From the NCBI GenBank assembly GCA_963969495.1, contig OZ018323.1:70218920-70282919 (forward strand): 64,000 bases of DNA, given 5' to 3'. Source of the DNA: Ceratothoa steindachneri. Taxonomy: Eukaryota; Arthropoda; Malacostraca; Isopoda; Cymothoidae. The notes beneath the pieces were generated by a model that had not been told where the DNA came from, ran no database searches, and worked only from the letters and a program-made list of their open reading frames with translations. Shown here piece by piece: positions 41,236 through 50,351 of the stretch. Each line of letters starts with the position of its first letter. The first letter of the stretch is position 1. A program made the position numbers and the translations under genes.

Positions 41236-42933
41236 ATGGCTGTAGCGGAAACATTGAATGAAGAAGTAGTGCGATTGAGACTGGAGTTGAGGAAGAAAGA
41301 AGAGGAGTGTGAAATGTTGGAGGGAATGGAGAATAAAATAAAAGGGATGAATGAAAAGACTGATAGGATGAAGAAGGAAATGGGAGACCGACAGGATCAG
41401 ACGGACCGACGGATGCAGGACCTGTACAACATGATGACAGGGGCTGGATCAGTCCCAGGACCTACAACCCTGACCCCTGCTCCTACTGAAGGGACTCCGC
41501 TAAATGGAATGGATGGCAGTATGATCGAGTCTAAAGAAGATACTGTGAGTGGTAGGAAAGGGGGTGAATGGAAGAGAGTGGAAAGTAAGAGAGGAAGTAA
41601 GCATGGTTCTAAGGTTAAGGATAGGAAGGCGAGAGGGAAGAGTGTGGATTCGCTATACTCAGATGAGGGAGAGAGTGACGATATGATTGGAATGAGTGAG
41701 ACCGAGAGTAGCTCTTCGGAGAGTGAAGTGAATGTGGGAAAAGGAATTTTGATTAGGGAAGTGCCAAGGATTGATAAGTTTAGATTGCATGGGGGAAAGA
41801 GTATGGATGAGTTCTTCGGGGATTTTGAGCGGTACTGCAAGCTCAAGTACCCGCAGAACAAGGGTCACTGGGTGAGTGTTCTGGGAGATTGTTTGGATGG
41901 GAAAGTGTTGGAGTTCTTGCGAGTGATAACGAGTGTGGGAGAGCCAAAGTACGATGTAGTGAAGAAGAGATTGATTGGGCAGGTGAAACGAATGAAAGAG
42001 AGTGTGAAGTATAAGAGGGTGAATGAATTTGAGAAGGCTCGAATGGGGAAGAGTGAAAGTGTGAATATGTATGCACATAGGCTTGAGAGTATGGCAAGAA
42101 CGAGGTATGGTGATGATGATGTAAATGAATGTAAACCACTCATGAGGAAGTTTTTGGACACGATCCCGCGAAAGGTGAGTGAATGGCTGAGTGGAAAGAG
42201 AAAGGAGAGAGTGAGACTGACAGGTGAACGGTTGATGTGGGAGGATGTGTTGGAACTGTTAGAAGATGGACGATTTGATGATGAAAGCGATCTAGAAGAG
42301 GATGGATGGTACAGTGTGAATGTTGGGGGTAAGAAGCCCAGGAGCTTTCATCCACCCCAGCAGTTTGTCAGCTACAGGGATGCCCTGAAGGCTGCACCAG
42401 CTGGAGTGATGTCAAACTTCCTGGGCCGGCAGAATGGATGGGCAAATGGAGGGTGGTCGAATGGAAGGGGGCAGATGAATTTCAAGCGTGGGAACGGATA
42501 TATGAGAGAGAAACCGAGGTATGTCCCAGCAAATGAGAGACCGAATGGTGTGAGAAAGATTGTGGAATGTCGTCGGTGTGGAAGGAAAGGTCATATGTTG
42601 GCAGAATGTAGGTGGACATCTGGTGCGTGTTTTGGGTGTGGTAAGAAAGGGCATATGATAAAGGATTGCCAGGAAAGTGTGAAAGAGTGCTTCGAGTGTA
42701 AAGAAATAGGCCATTTGAAGAAAGATTGTCCGAGGTTGAATGGTGGAGCAACTGCTGGGGAAAGTATGAAATATGCATGTGGTAATTGTGGAAAGGCTGG
42801 TCATTATGCAAGGATGTGTCGTGACCAGAGGAATGTATGTAGCTATTGTGCGATGGAAGGACATTCAAGTGAAAAGTGTTGGATTAGACTGAGAGCGCAA
42901 GGTGTGAATGGAAAGTCTGAAGCGGGAAACTGA
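41236..42933 (+). CDS. gag: Gag polyprotein with five zinc knuckles (Gypsy-A)
   Basis: 565 codons from the ATG at 41236 (MAVAETLNEEVVRLRLELRK). The frame is open further upstream, but an earlier ATG at 41143 gives a hydrophobic leader unlike Gag. Residues 5-75 form a coiled coil; ~75-190 are low complexity. A capsid-like helical region follows from about residue 195 (DKFRLHGGKSMDEFFGDFER then YCKLKYPQNKGHW; NEFEKARMGKSESVNMYAHR). The C-terminal quarter carries five CCHC zinc knuckles (CRRCGRKGHMLAEC, CFGCGKKGHMIKDC, CFECKEIGHLKKDC, CGNCGKAGHYARMC, CSYCAMEGHSSEKC), where one or two are usual. Gag packages the RNA into virus-like particles in the cytoplasm. It stops at TGA 42931-42933, immediately after a -1 slippery site. 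Confidence 0.9.
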   Translation: MAVAETLNEEVVRLRLELRKKEEECEMLEGMENKIKGMNEKTDRMKKEMGDRQDQTDRRMQDLYNMMTGAGSVPGPTTLTPAPTEGTPLNGMDGSMIESKEDTVSGRKGGEWKRVESKRGSKHGSKVKDRKARGKSVDSLYSDEGESDDMIGMSETESSSSESEVNVGKGILIREVPRIDKFRLHGGKSMDEFFGDFERYCKLKYPQNKGHWVSVLGDCLDGKVLEFLRVITSVGEPKYDVVKKRLIGQVKRMKESVKYKRVNEFEKARMGKSESVNMYAHRLESMARTRYGDDDVNECKPLMRKFLDTIPRKVSEWLSGKRKERVRLTGERLMWEDVLELLEDGRFDDESDLEEDGWYSVNVGGKKPRSFHPPQQFVSYRDALKAAPAGVMSNFLGRQNGWANGGWSNGRGQMNFKRGNGYMREKPRYVPANERPNGVRKIVECRRCGRKGHMLAECRWTSGACFGCGKKGHMIKDCQESVKECFECKEIGHLKKDCPRLNGGATAGESMKYACGNCGKAGHYARMCRDQRNVCSYCAMEGHSSEKCWIRLRAQGVNGKSEAGN

Positions 42934-45900
42934 ATGGTAAGAGGGTACCTGCTGAAGTATCCTCTGGGTGCATGAGTGTGAGTAATGTGTTGGTAAGTCT
43001 GTCTAGTGTGAAAGTGCTGTCTGGTAGGAAGTATGAGTGTCTGAGTGTGAAGGTGGAGTTGAATGGAATTGAGTGTTTGGCTTTAATAGATTCTGGATGC
43101 AAGGCGAGCTTGGTGTATAAAGATGTGTATAACAAGTTTAGCGAGAAAGCCCTCCTGTCTGAGAGCAAGGGTAGTTTAGTAGGTATTGGTAATAGGAGAG
43201 TGCCTGTGATTGGAATGATAAGGTCACCTGTTCGAATGCATGGTATGATGATGAATGAATGTGAATTTTCTGTGATTGATAAGGTGAGTAGTGAGTATGG
43301 TGTGATTTTGGGGTATGATTTTATGAAAATCAATCGTATGGTTGTGCATCCTGCGAGTGATCAGATTGAGAGAAAGATTGGTAAAAATGGGGTGTATAAG
43401 TTGTATGTAGGGAAAGATGGTAGCGTTTTGAGGAGTGTGTTTACTGGTATAGAGGTGACTGCTATGGAGAGTGTAAGGCTTGTGAAGGGTGAAAGGGTGT
43501 CTGTTAGAGTGAGTTGGAGTAAGGATGTTAGTTTGAATGTGAGTGAGAACACTGTGATATTGGATGGAAAGGATGCGTGTTATAAGGTAAGGCGTGTTGC
43601 TTGTGTGTTTGATGGCTTGATGAGAATGAATGATCCTTTTGTATGTGTGCAGGCAGACCCCAGTGTGAAAGGGCAGGTGAGGGGAATCCAAGTCGGAGAT
43701 GTACTGGGCCACCTCTCCACTGTCAATGAGGTAGGTATGGATGATAGTACGGATATCAGGGTGAATGTTGCGAATGAAAAGACATGTGAATGGATGTATA
43801 ATGAGGTGAAGGACATGGTGAAATTGGATGGATGTTTGACTGAGTATGAAAGGGAGGATGTGTATCGAATGATATTTGAGCGAAAGGGAGCCCTCAGTAA
43901 GGGTGATCTGGATTTCGGGGTTGCAAAGCTCCCGGAATTCAAGATTGTCCTGAAGGAGGACTCCCCAATCTATCAGCGGCCGAGGCATTTCCCACGTCCG
44001 GTTGCTGAAGAGATTGAGGAGCAGTGTTTGGAATTGGAGCAATTGGGGGTGATTGAGGAGAGTGAGAGTGCATGGAATAGTCCAATTGTACCTGTACGTA
44101 AGCCGGATGGAAGATTGCGTCTGTGTGTGGATTATCGAAAGGTGAATGAAAGGACTGTGAAAGAAAGGTTTCCGATGTGTGTGGTATCTGAGTGTGTGTA
44201 TAGTATGCATGGGATGGAGTGGTTTACGAAGCTGGATCTGGTACGGGGGTATTACCAGATGCCCATTGCTGAGGAGAGCCGGCCAGTAACTGCCTTCTCT
44301 TCCTCAAAGAGGCATTACCAGTTCCGGAACCTCAGCTTTGGGTTGGCTAATGCTCCCGGAGCCTTCCAGCGGGCAATGAATGTTGTGTTGAGTAAGTTTG
44401 CGAGTAAGAATGTGATTGCGTTTATAGATGATATTTTGATTATGACTGAGACTTTTGAGGAGCATATGAGATTGGTGAATGATGTGTTGAGAACGTTGGA
44501 GAGTGTTGGTGTGAAGGTGAAAGTGGCAAAGTGTGAATGGTTTGCGAAAGAAGTGGAATTCCTTGGACATATGGTGAGTGAGAATGGATTGCGTAAATCA
44601 TCGAAGTATGTTGAGAAGGTGCGAATGTTTCCTAAACCGGTGACTGTGAAGCAACTGAAGTCATTTTTGGGTTTGATTGAGTTCCAGCGAAAGTTTATAC
44701 GTGATTGTTCTGGTGTGAGTAAGCCTCTGACTGAGTGGATGGGCAAGAAAGGTAGTACGGTTGTCAAGTGGAATGATAAGATGAATGAGGCGTATGAGAG
44801 ACTGAAGGAGGCAGCGGTTGAAGATGTTGAATTAGCTTACCCAGATTATAGTGTAAATGCTAAAATGCTTGAATTGTATACAGATGCGAGTGGGTATTGT
44901 ATGGGAGGTTTTCTGATGCAAGAGCAGCGTTTGAATGGAGAGAATGTCAGGCGAATAATTGGGTATGTATCCAAGGCTATGAATGTTGCAGAACGAAAGT
45001 ATTCGACTGTGGAACGAGAGCTGGCTGCGATAAGATATTGTTTGAAAGTGTTGCGTCCATTTTTGTATGGTGTGAGGTTTGTGATAAAAACCGATCATCA
45101 ACCTCTTGTGTATCTGCAGCGTATGAAGTGGGCTGATAGTAGGATTGCAAGGACTTTGGAAGATTTGAGTGACTTTGACTATGTGATTGAGTATGTGCCT
45201 GGTGAACGGAATGGAGTGGCTGATTTGATGTCAAGGTATCCTGGTACGAATGATGAAAATGTGTGTGGAGTGAGTGATCCTGAGTATTTGCCGAAAGGAA
45301 TTATGAATGGAAAAGAGAGTAAGGGTGGTGGTGATTCCTTGTTTGAGAGTGTATGGAATGGTTTGCAAGATTTGAAGAGTGATGGAGTAGATGTGAGAGT
45401 GCCCGATAGTGTAGATGATTTAAGGAAGGAGGTAATGAATGAAGTGTGTAGGAAGCCTGAAAGCATTGGTATGGCAAAGGTGCGGAACTTCATGAAAGAA
45501 TTGAGAGCGATGTGTATGCAAGGGGTCCCGCCATTTCAGGAAGTGTTGATTGTAGTGAGTCGTTTGTATGGAGTGATTGTATATGTGCACTTTGGTGGTG
45601 AAAGGCCGATTGTGTACAAGGATGAGAAGATGAAGGGTTTGAATCCTAATGTGGTACATCTGCAATGTTTGAGCGGTGTGCACTACAATTGGGTGATTGA
45701 AAAGTGTTCATATATAAGAGAGAAGAATGATTGTCTGGATGAAGATGAGCGTGTGGTGAGTGATGATATGGGAGTTAATGACAGTGTGGATATAAGTGCT
45801 GATGTTGGCGTGCTTGTTCCTTCGGTGTATTGTGAACATGGTGGACCTGATATGATGGAAGCGAGAGTGAAAGTTGGTGAAAGGTTGTTCTGTGGTTTGA

Positions 45901-47735
45901 TTGATACTGGAGCGCAGGTGTCTTTAGTGAATGAGAATATTCTGAGTAAGTATGAAGAGTTTAGATGTTGCGAGCATAAACCTGTGAAGTTACGGATAAG
46001 TGGATTAGGGAATGGCATGATAGTGGCATGGGAACTGGTTAGTCTGAAAGTGAGTTTGGGTAATGGTGTGAATGTGAAGCATGACTTTGTGATTCTGAAA
46101 GGTGAGCAAATGCCTTGTTGTTTCTTGCTTGGTGTAGACTTTATGAGATTGAATGATTTGTCTTTGGATGCTGATAAGGATCATCTTATGAAAGGTGAAT
46201 GTGAGGTGATGAGGTTGAATGAGTGTGCAAAGAATGTTGTCAAGTTTTGCGGTATGATTGAGTTGGTCATGGATGATGAGAATGAGATTTTAAGTGATGA
46301 TGATATTCTAGAGATGCAAGAGATGTGTCCTTTTGTTAGTGAGTTGAAGAGGTGTGTAATGATGCGTGTTGATTTGAATGAATGGCCAGAGTGTTTAAGT
46401 GATTTTAAAAGGTATGCTAAGGATTTTGTTGTTTGTATGGATGTTGTATATTTTGTGAGGCATGTGAAGGGTGGTGATGATATGTATGTACCTGTGATGT
46501 CCTTAGTTGGTATGATTGGTCTGGTGAAGGTTGTGCATGATAATTATGGGCATATGGGTAAGTTTAAGCTGTGGGAGTGTATGAAGGAGCATGTGTTCCA
46601 CCCGTTTCTGAGAACTGTTGTGAATGATGTTGCAACTACGTGTGAAAGGTGTCAGAAGCGAAAGGTGCAAGGTGTGCAAGTGAAACCACCGATGTTGAAA
46701 GTTGATGCGAAAGAACCGTTTGAATTGGTAGTGATTGATTGTGTGTCTTTGCCGCGTACGAGTGCTGGGAATGTTGGTATGGTTGTGATGGTTGACCATA
46801 AAAGTAAGTTTGGGTATGCAGCGCCTGTGAGAGATAAAAGGAGTGTGACTGTTGCGCGTGTGGTTGAGCAGTTGTTTTTTCCTATGTGTGTATGGAAGCC
46901 TAGAAGATGTCTGAGTGATAATGGGCCTGAATTTGTAGGGGAAGTGTTTGAGCAAATATTGAGAGAGAATGGTGTGGAGCATGTGAGAACAACTCCGTAT
47001 GTACCGTCTTCAAATGGATTGGCTGAACGGACTATAAGAACCTTGTGTGAGATGTTGAGAATGATGAGTACGACAGTGAATGACTGGGATGTGTGTCTGG
47101 GGAGAGTGTTGTGGGCGTATAATTCAACTGTGCATAGTGCAACTGGAATGTCCCCATGTCAGTTTGTGATGAATTTTGAAAGGCGAGTGAAAGATAGGTT
47201 TCGTTTGAGTGAAAGTGAGCAGAGTGTATGGCGTGAGGCGCATGAAAGGTTCCGTTCATTTGAATTAGGTGCAAAAGTATTGAAGGTGAAAGAAGTGAAG
47301 GGTAGGTTGAATGTGTCAAAGATGAGTGAGAAGTTTGATGGACCTTATAGAGTTGTGAGGGTTTGGGAAAATGGAGTGACGTATGTTTTGGAGAGTTTGA
47401 ATGACGGCATGACTGAGAGAGTGCGGGCTCATCAGAGTCAGTTAAGGAGATGGAGAGAACCTCCTGACTACCTGGTGAGCCATCCAGTGTATGGACTGTG
47501 TAGAGAGAGAGGTAAAGTGCATGATGATGAGATTGAATGTGATAGTATGGATCTGTCTGGGAAAGAGCTAGTCTTAGTCTCGAGGAGTAGAAAGCGTACA
47601 AAGAAGGGTGAAAGGAAGAATGCAAGTACGAATGAAAGTAAGTCTGAGCAGAGTGTTTCTGGTATGGGGGATCTTGAAAGGGAGATTGAGTTTTTGCGTA
47701 AACAGGTGAGTGATTTGGCTGGTATAAGTAGATGA
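42921..47735 (+). CDS. pol: Pol polyprotein with extra OTU-like and second protease domains (Gypsy-A)
   Basis: Entered by -1 frameshift; its first ATG is at 42972, from which 1587 codons are open, and residues are numbered from it. Order: retropepsin 1 (ALIDSGCKASLVY, Asp ~40); RT (KLDLVRGYYQMPI; catalytic AFIDDILI ~486); RNase H (YTDASGYCMGGFL, Asp ~638; KTDHQPLVYL). Next, about 775-915 resembles an OTU cysteine protease: GGGDSLFESV with Ser (~788) where the catalytic Cys is expected, and GVHYNW with His ~904. A second retropepsin follows (GLIDTGAQVSLVNE, Asp ~978). Integrase comes next: HHCC zinc finger with VHDNYGHMG and CERCQKR, then a DDE core at VVIDCVSLP, LSDNGPEF and SSNGLAERTI. A GPY/F-like tail reads FDGPYRVVRVWENGVTYVLE. 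The order is Ty3/Gypsy, but two added domains between RNase H and integrase are unusual. The ORF ends at TGA 47733-47735, with the same frame open beyond it. Confidence 0.9.
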   Translation, partial: SGKLNGKRVPAEVSSGCMSVSNVLVSLSSVKVLSGRKYECLSVKVELNGIECLALIDSGCKASLVYKDVYNKFSEKALLSESKGSLVGIGNRRVPVIGMIRSPVRMHGMMMNECEFSVIDKVSSEYGVILGYDFMKINRMVVHPASDQIERKIGKNGVYKLYVGKDGSVLRSVFTGIEVTAMESVRLVKGERVSVRVSWSKDVSLNVSENTVILDGKDACYKVRRVACVFDGLMRMNDPFVCVQADPSVKGQVRGIQVGDVLGHLSTVNEVGMDDSTDIRVNVANEKTCEWMYNEVKDMVKLDGCLTEYEREDVYRMIFERKGALSKGDLDFGVAKLPEFKIVLKEDSPIYQRPRHFPRPVAEEIEEQCLELEQLGVIEESESAWNSPIVPVRKPDGRLRLCVDYRKVNERTVKERFPMCVVSECVYSMHGMEWFTKLDLVRGYYQMPIAEESRPVTAFSSSKRHYQFRNLSFGLANAPGAFQRAMNVVLSKFASKNVIAFIDDILIMTETFEEHMRLVNDVLRTLESVGVKVKVAKCEWFAKEVEFLGHMVSENGLRKSSKYVEKVRMFPKPVTVKQLKSFLGLIEFQRKFIRDCSGVSKPLTEWMGKKGSTVVKWNDKMNEAYERLKEAAVEDVELAYPDYSVNAKMLELYTDASGYCMGGFLMQEQRLNGENVRRIIGYVSKAMNVAERKYSTVERELAAIRYCLKVLRPFLYGVRFVIKTDHQPLVYLQRMKWADSRIARTLEDLSDFDYVIEYVPGERNGVADLMSRYPGTNDENVCGVSDPEYLPKGIMNGKESKGGGDSLFESVWNGLQDLKSDGVDVRVPDSVDDLRKEVMNEVCRKPESIGMAKVRNFMKELRAMCMQGVPPFQEVLIVVSRLYGVIVYVHFGGERPIVYKDEKMKGLNPNVVHLQCLSGVHYNWVIEKCSYIREKNDCLDEDERVVSDDMGVNDSVDISADVGVLVPSVYCEHGGPDMMEARVKVGERLFCGLIDTGAQVSLVNENILSKYEEFRCCEHKPVKLRISGLGNGMIVAWELVSLKVSLGNGVNVKHDFVILKGEQMPCCFLLGVDFMRLNDLSLDADKDHLMKGECEVMRLNECAKNVVKFCGMIELVMDDENEILSDDDILEMQEMCPFVSELKRCVMMRVDLNEWPECLSDFKRYAKDFVVCMDVVYFVRHVKGGDDMYVPVMSLVGMIGLVKVVHDNYGHMGKFKLWECMKEHVFHPFLRTVVNDVATTCERCQKRKVQGVQVKPPMLKVDAKEPFELVVIDCVSLPRTSAGNVGMVVMVDHKSKFGYAAPVRDKRSVTVARVVEQLFFPMCVWKPRRCLSDNGPEFVGEVFEQILRENGVEHVRTTPYVPSSNGLAERTIRTLCEMLRMMSTTVNDWDVCLGRVLWAYNSTVHSATGMSPCQFVMNFERRVKDRFRLSESEQSVWREAHERFRSFELGAKVLKVKEVKGRLNVSKMSEKFDGPYRVVRVWENGVTYVLESLNDGMTERVRAHQSQLRRWREPPDYLVSHPVYGLCRERGKVHDDEIECDSMDLSGKELVLVSRSRKRTKKGERKNASTNESKSEQSVSGMGDLEREIEFLRKQVSDLAGISR
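42924..42965 (+). promoter_or_regulatory. -1 ribosomal frameshift signal between gag and pol
   Basis: Slippery heptamer GGGAAAC at 42924-42930, read G GGA AAC in the gag frame and followed directly by the gag stop TGA. A 9-nt spacer precedes a stem-loop: AGAGGGTAC (42940-42948), an 8-nt loop, and GTATCCTCT (42957-42965), giving 9 pairs with one G-U. The pol frame is the -1 frame and opens at 42921, so slippage joins the two. GGGAAAC is a proven slippery site in simian type D retroviruses. Confidence 0.85.
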
Positions 47736-48266
47736 GTGAGTGAGCTGCCTGTGCCTGATTTTTCTGGTTTTGGGAACAGTATGAATGATAGTGTGTTTGG
47801 GCAGAATGAACCTAGTGTGGCTGATTTTTCGGGTTTTATGAATGGTAATAGTAGGGGTGAGTTTGATGTAGTGAATGATGAAGTGGCTGATTTTTCAGGT
47901 TTCTGGTGGGAACCAGTTGAAGGGGTTTCTGGTATGCCTGTTGAGAATACAGGGGATGTGAGTGACCTGTCTGTTTCGCAAGAATGTACCTTGAGTTGGA
48001 TGAGAGCTGTGAATGAGGAGCTGATGAATGGGGGTATGAAGAGTGAGAGTTCTGAACGGAAGAGTATGAAAGAATTCTGTCGTGAGATGGGAGAACTGGT
48101 AATGAGGGCTAAGAGTATGGTTGATGAGATGATAAATAGTGATGATGAGACTGACAGGACGACTGACGAACAACCCCGACTAATTGCTACGCGTAGCCAG
48201 GGACCAGTAGACGAGTGTGAATGGGTGCAGAAGGGTGCGATTGAGCACAAGTGGTACCGTGAAGAG
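47736..48266 (+). CDS. In-frame ORF downstream of the pol stop (177 codons)
   Basis: Same frame as pol, starting directly after its TGA (first codon GTG; no ATG until residue 15). It has three spaced copies of a DFSGF motif (PVPDFSGF, SVADFSGF, EVADFSGF), 27-29 residues apart. A Glu/Ser/Met-rich helical part follows (MKEFCREMGELVMRAKSMVD), then an acidic tail. No transmembrane segment or signal peptide, so it is not an Env. The lack of an early ATG suggests it is translated as a pol extension by UGA readthrough, or that the UGA is a recent nonsense mutation. Function unknown; the repeated short motif suggests a binding tail. Confidence 0.65.
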
Positions 48267-48305
48267 TGATTGAAAGGGTTTAGTGAGTGGCTGGTCGAAT
48301 GGCTT

Positions 48306-48318
48306 AAGGAAGGAGGGG
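48306..48318 (+). promoter_or_regulatory. Polypurine tract of Gypsy-A
   Basis: AAGGAAGGAGGGG directly abuts the TG of the 3' LTR. Confidence 0.8.
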
Positions 48319-49183
48319 TGTGGTGGGGCGAATGTGAGTGTGTGTAAAAGGGCCATTCTCCCACCCCTTTTCTCAGTACCCTCTCCCTCCCTCTGTAAGA
48401 ATGTGTGTGAATGGGAATGGGTTTGTTTTATTTTTGTTAAATTCATGTATAAAATGATTACCATGTTTTTCTTTCTTTCCAGGCGTTATTCTGGAAAGAT
48501 AAAAGCTAATTTTAAGATATCACTCTAAAAGATATTTCCTTGTTTAAATTGAACTTTAACGAAGCGTTATTCTGGAAAGAGGTAAGCTAGTCAATGTATT
48601 TTCGGGTAATGCCCAATTATTGGTTTCGCCATCCATGTATAAATGGATGGATCACTGAAGGAGGATATATCTCTTCTTCAGAGAGAGTGGAAGTGCAGAC
48701 TGGAAGCAAGAGGGGTTCTATAGAGGAGTGCTCCACCCAGCCCTGAGAGGAGGGCTTTCGTGTCTCTATCCACCTGAACCGCCATACCTGCCTTCGTTGA
48801 CAATCCTGCCTCCTTCTAGTTAGCCAACTACCGCCCACCTCCAGCAAGACATAGCGCGTGTCCCCTTTTCGTTCGGTTGTGGTTGTGTTTTTTGTTTTGT
48901 CTAGAATTTACGTAAATTGTTGTATCCGCCCGTTATACGCTTCTCGTTTGGTATCATTATTTTTATTTGGGAATTTAGCCTCATTTTGAAGTGTGCACAC
49001 TTCCCTAGTAAAATATAAAATTTTTGTAAATATAAACTGTAGCTATCATTGTATTTTTGTAAGTAAAGGGACTGTATATACAATCCGTTTTATTCTCCCT
49101 CGATTTCTCACGTCCGGACAGTGTAGGAAGCGGGTTGGATCGATTATCGATTGGGATTAGAGATCTATTTTCGGCCCGCTACA
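48319..49183 (+). repeat. Gypsy-A 3' LTR
   Basis: 865 bp, same sequence as 40236-41100 as far as I could compare by eye. Confidence 0.95.
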
Positions 49184-50351
49184 CTGTGAACTGGGAAAAT
49201 ATGATAGGAAGGGATAGAGCAAGTTGTAAGTTTATAGAATGCTTTGAAGATAATTTTTTGACTCAATTTGTTAATAAGCCAACAAGGGGGGCCAATATAT
49301 TAGATCTGGTTCTGTTGAATGATGATCACTTGGTTCAGGAATTGACGGTCGGGGGAGCATTGGGAAATAGTGATCATCAGATGGTTCGTTTTAACTTGGG
49401 AATAGCGAAAGGTAGAACATCAACAAACTCCACAGAAACTCCAAATTTTTATCAGGGAGATTACAATAATTACAAAACTTGCTAAATCAGATTAGGTGGT
49501 ATATAGAATTCAGGGGGAAGAATACTTATGAGATGTGGGACACTTTTAAGACTATATTAAACATAGTCCAGGAGCAGTGTATTCCAATGAAGGCTATTAG
49601 GAAGAAATGTAGGAAGCCATTGTGATGGAATTGGGAGATAACTAGGAAAATTTCTGAGAAGAAAAGGGCATACCAGAGATTAAAGAGAGAAAGTACTTTT
49701 GAGAATTTAAATCATTATAGGTTGATCAGAAATGAACTAAATGATATTATTAAGAAAAGCAAAAGGGCGGCTGAAATTAATCTAGCTCAAAATAATAATA
49801 AAGATCCAAGAAATTTTTTTAGCTATTATAGAATTAATAACAAATCTAACAGTGATAGAATAGGGCCTGTTGGATATGAAGGAGTTTTGAAAGAATCTGA
49901 TGAGGAAATAGGAGAGGTTCTTAATGATCATTTTTCTTCAGTATTTACACAAGAGAATCCAGATAGACTAATTGATGATAATTCTAGTTCAAGGGAAGTA
50001 GTGTTGAATACCATTAATGTGAACAGGGAAATAATTAAAGGGCTTATATTGGAGTTAAATACTAGTAAGTCATCTGGCCCAGACAACATTCATTTTAGGT
50101 TAATCAAAGGTGTAGATAGTATTGCAGTAGCACTTGATAAGATATATACTAGATCACTAGAGTTTGGAGAAATACCTAATGATTGGAAATTAGCGAATGT
50201 AGTGCCAATTTTTAAAAAGGGAAGTAAAGAGGACCCAAATAACTTTAGGCCGGAAAGCTTAACTTCTATCATTTGTAAAATTCTTGAGAAGATAGTTAAG
50301 AAGGGAATTTCTGACCATCTAGATTATGGTAAGTTAATAAATGATGCTCAG
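49184..50351 (+). mobile_element. CR1-like LINE, endonuclease-to-RT part
   Basis: Begins NWENMIGRDRASCKFIECFE, which joins in frame with DFNLNS on the other side of Gypsy-A (40213-40235), so Gypsy-A probably inserted in the GDFN region of the endonuclease. It continues with NKPTRGANILDLVLLND and GALGNSDHQMVRF (endonuclease end). After a linker with stops at 49482-49720, the RT N-terminal part follows: KSSGPDNIHFRLIKG, IPNDWKLANVVPIFKKGSKE, NNFRPESLTSIICKILEKIV. At NDAQ/HGF it is cut by a solo LTR (50352-51585). Confidence 0.82.

Larger units (their letters stand above)
40236..49183 (+). mobile_element. Complete Gypsy-type LTR retrotransposon (Gypsy-A, 8948 bp)
   Basis: Two 865-bp LTRs (40236-41100, 48319-49183) with no difference found by eye. 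Both begin TGTGGTGGGG and end CCCGCTACA. A 4-bp target duplication CTGT lies at 40232-40235 and 49184-49187. A lysine-tRNA-type primer site follows the 5' LTR and a polypurine tract abuts the 3' LTR. Internally, gag (one frame) is followed by pol (-1 frame) and an in-frame ORF beyond the pol stop. Protein order Pro-RT-RNase H-integrase is the Ty3/Gypsy order. Coding frames are long and intact apart from the UGA at 47733, so the insertion is recent. There is no env-like ORF: no signal peptide or transmembrane segment appears after pol. Confidence 0.95.

Noticed and set aside
43224..44210. Long antisense ORF (328 codons, minus) opposite pol, and similar minus ORFs over 41.4-48.5 kb
   Set aside because: Shadows of the skewed G/T-rich codon use of Gypsy-A; His/Ser/Leu-rich composition and no domain.
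47736..48266. Env gene of Gypsy-A
   Set aside because: No signal peptide, transmembrane helix, glycosylation-rich ectodomain or furin-like site; it is in frame with pol and begins without ATG.
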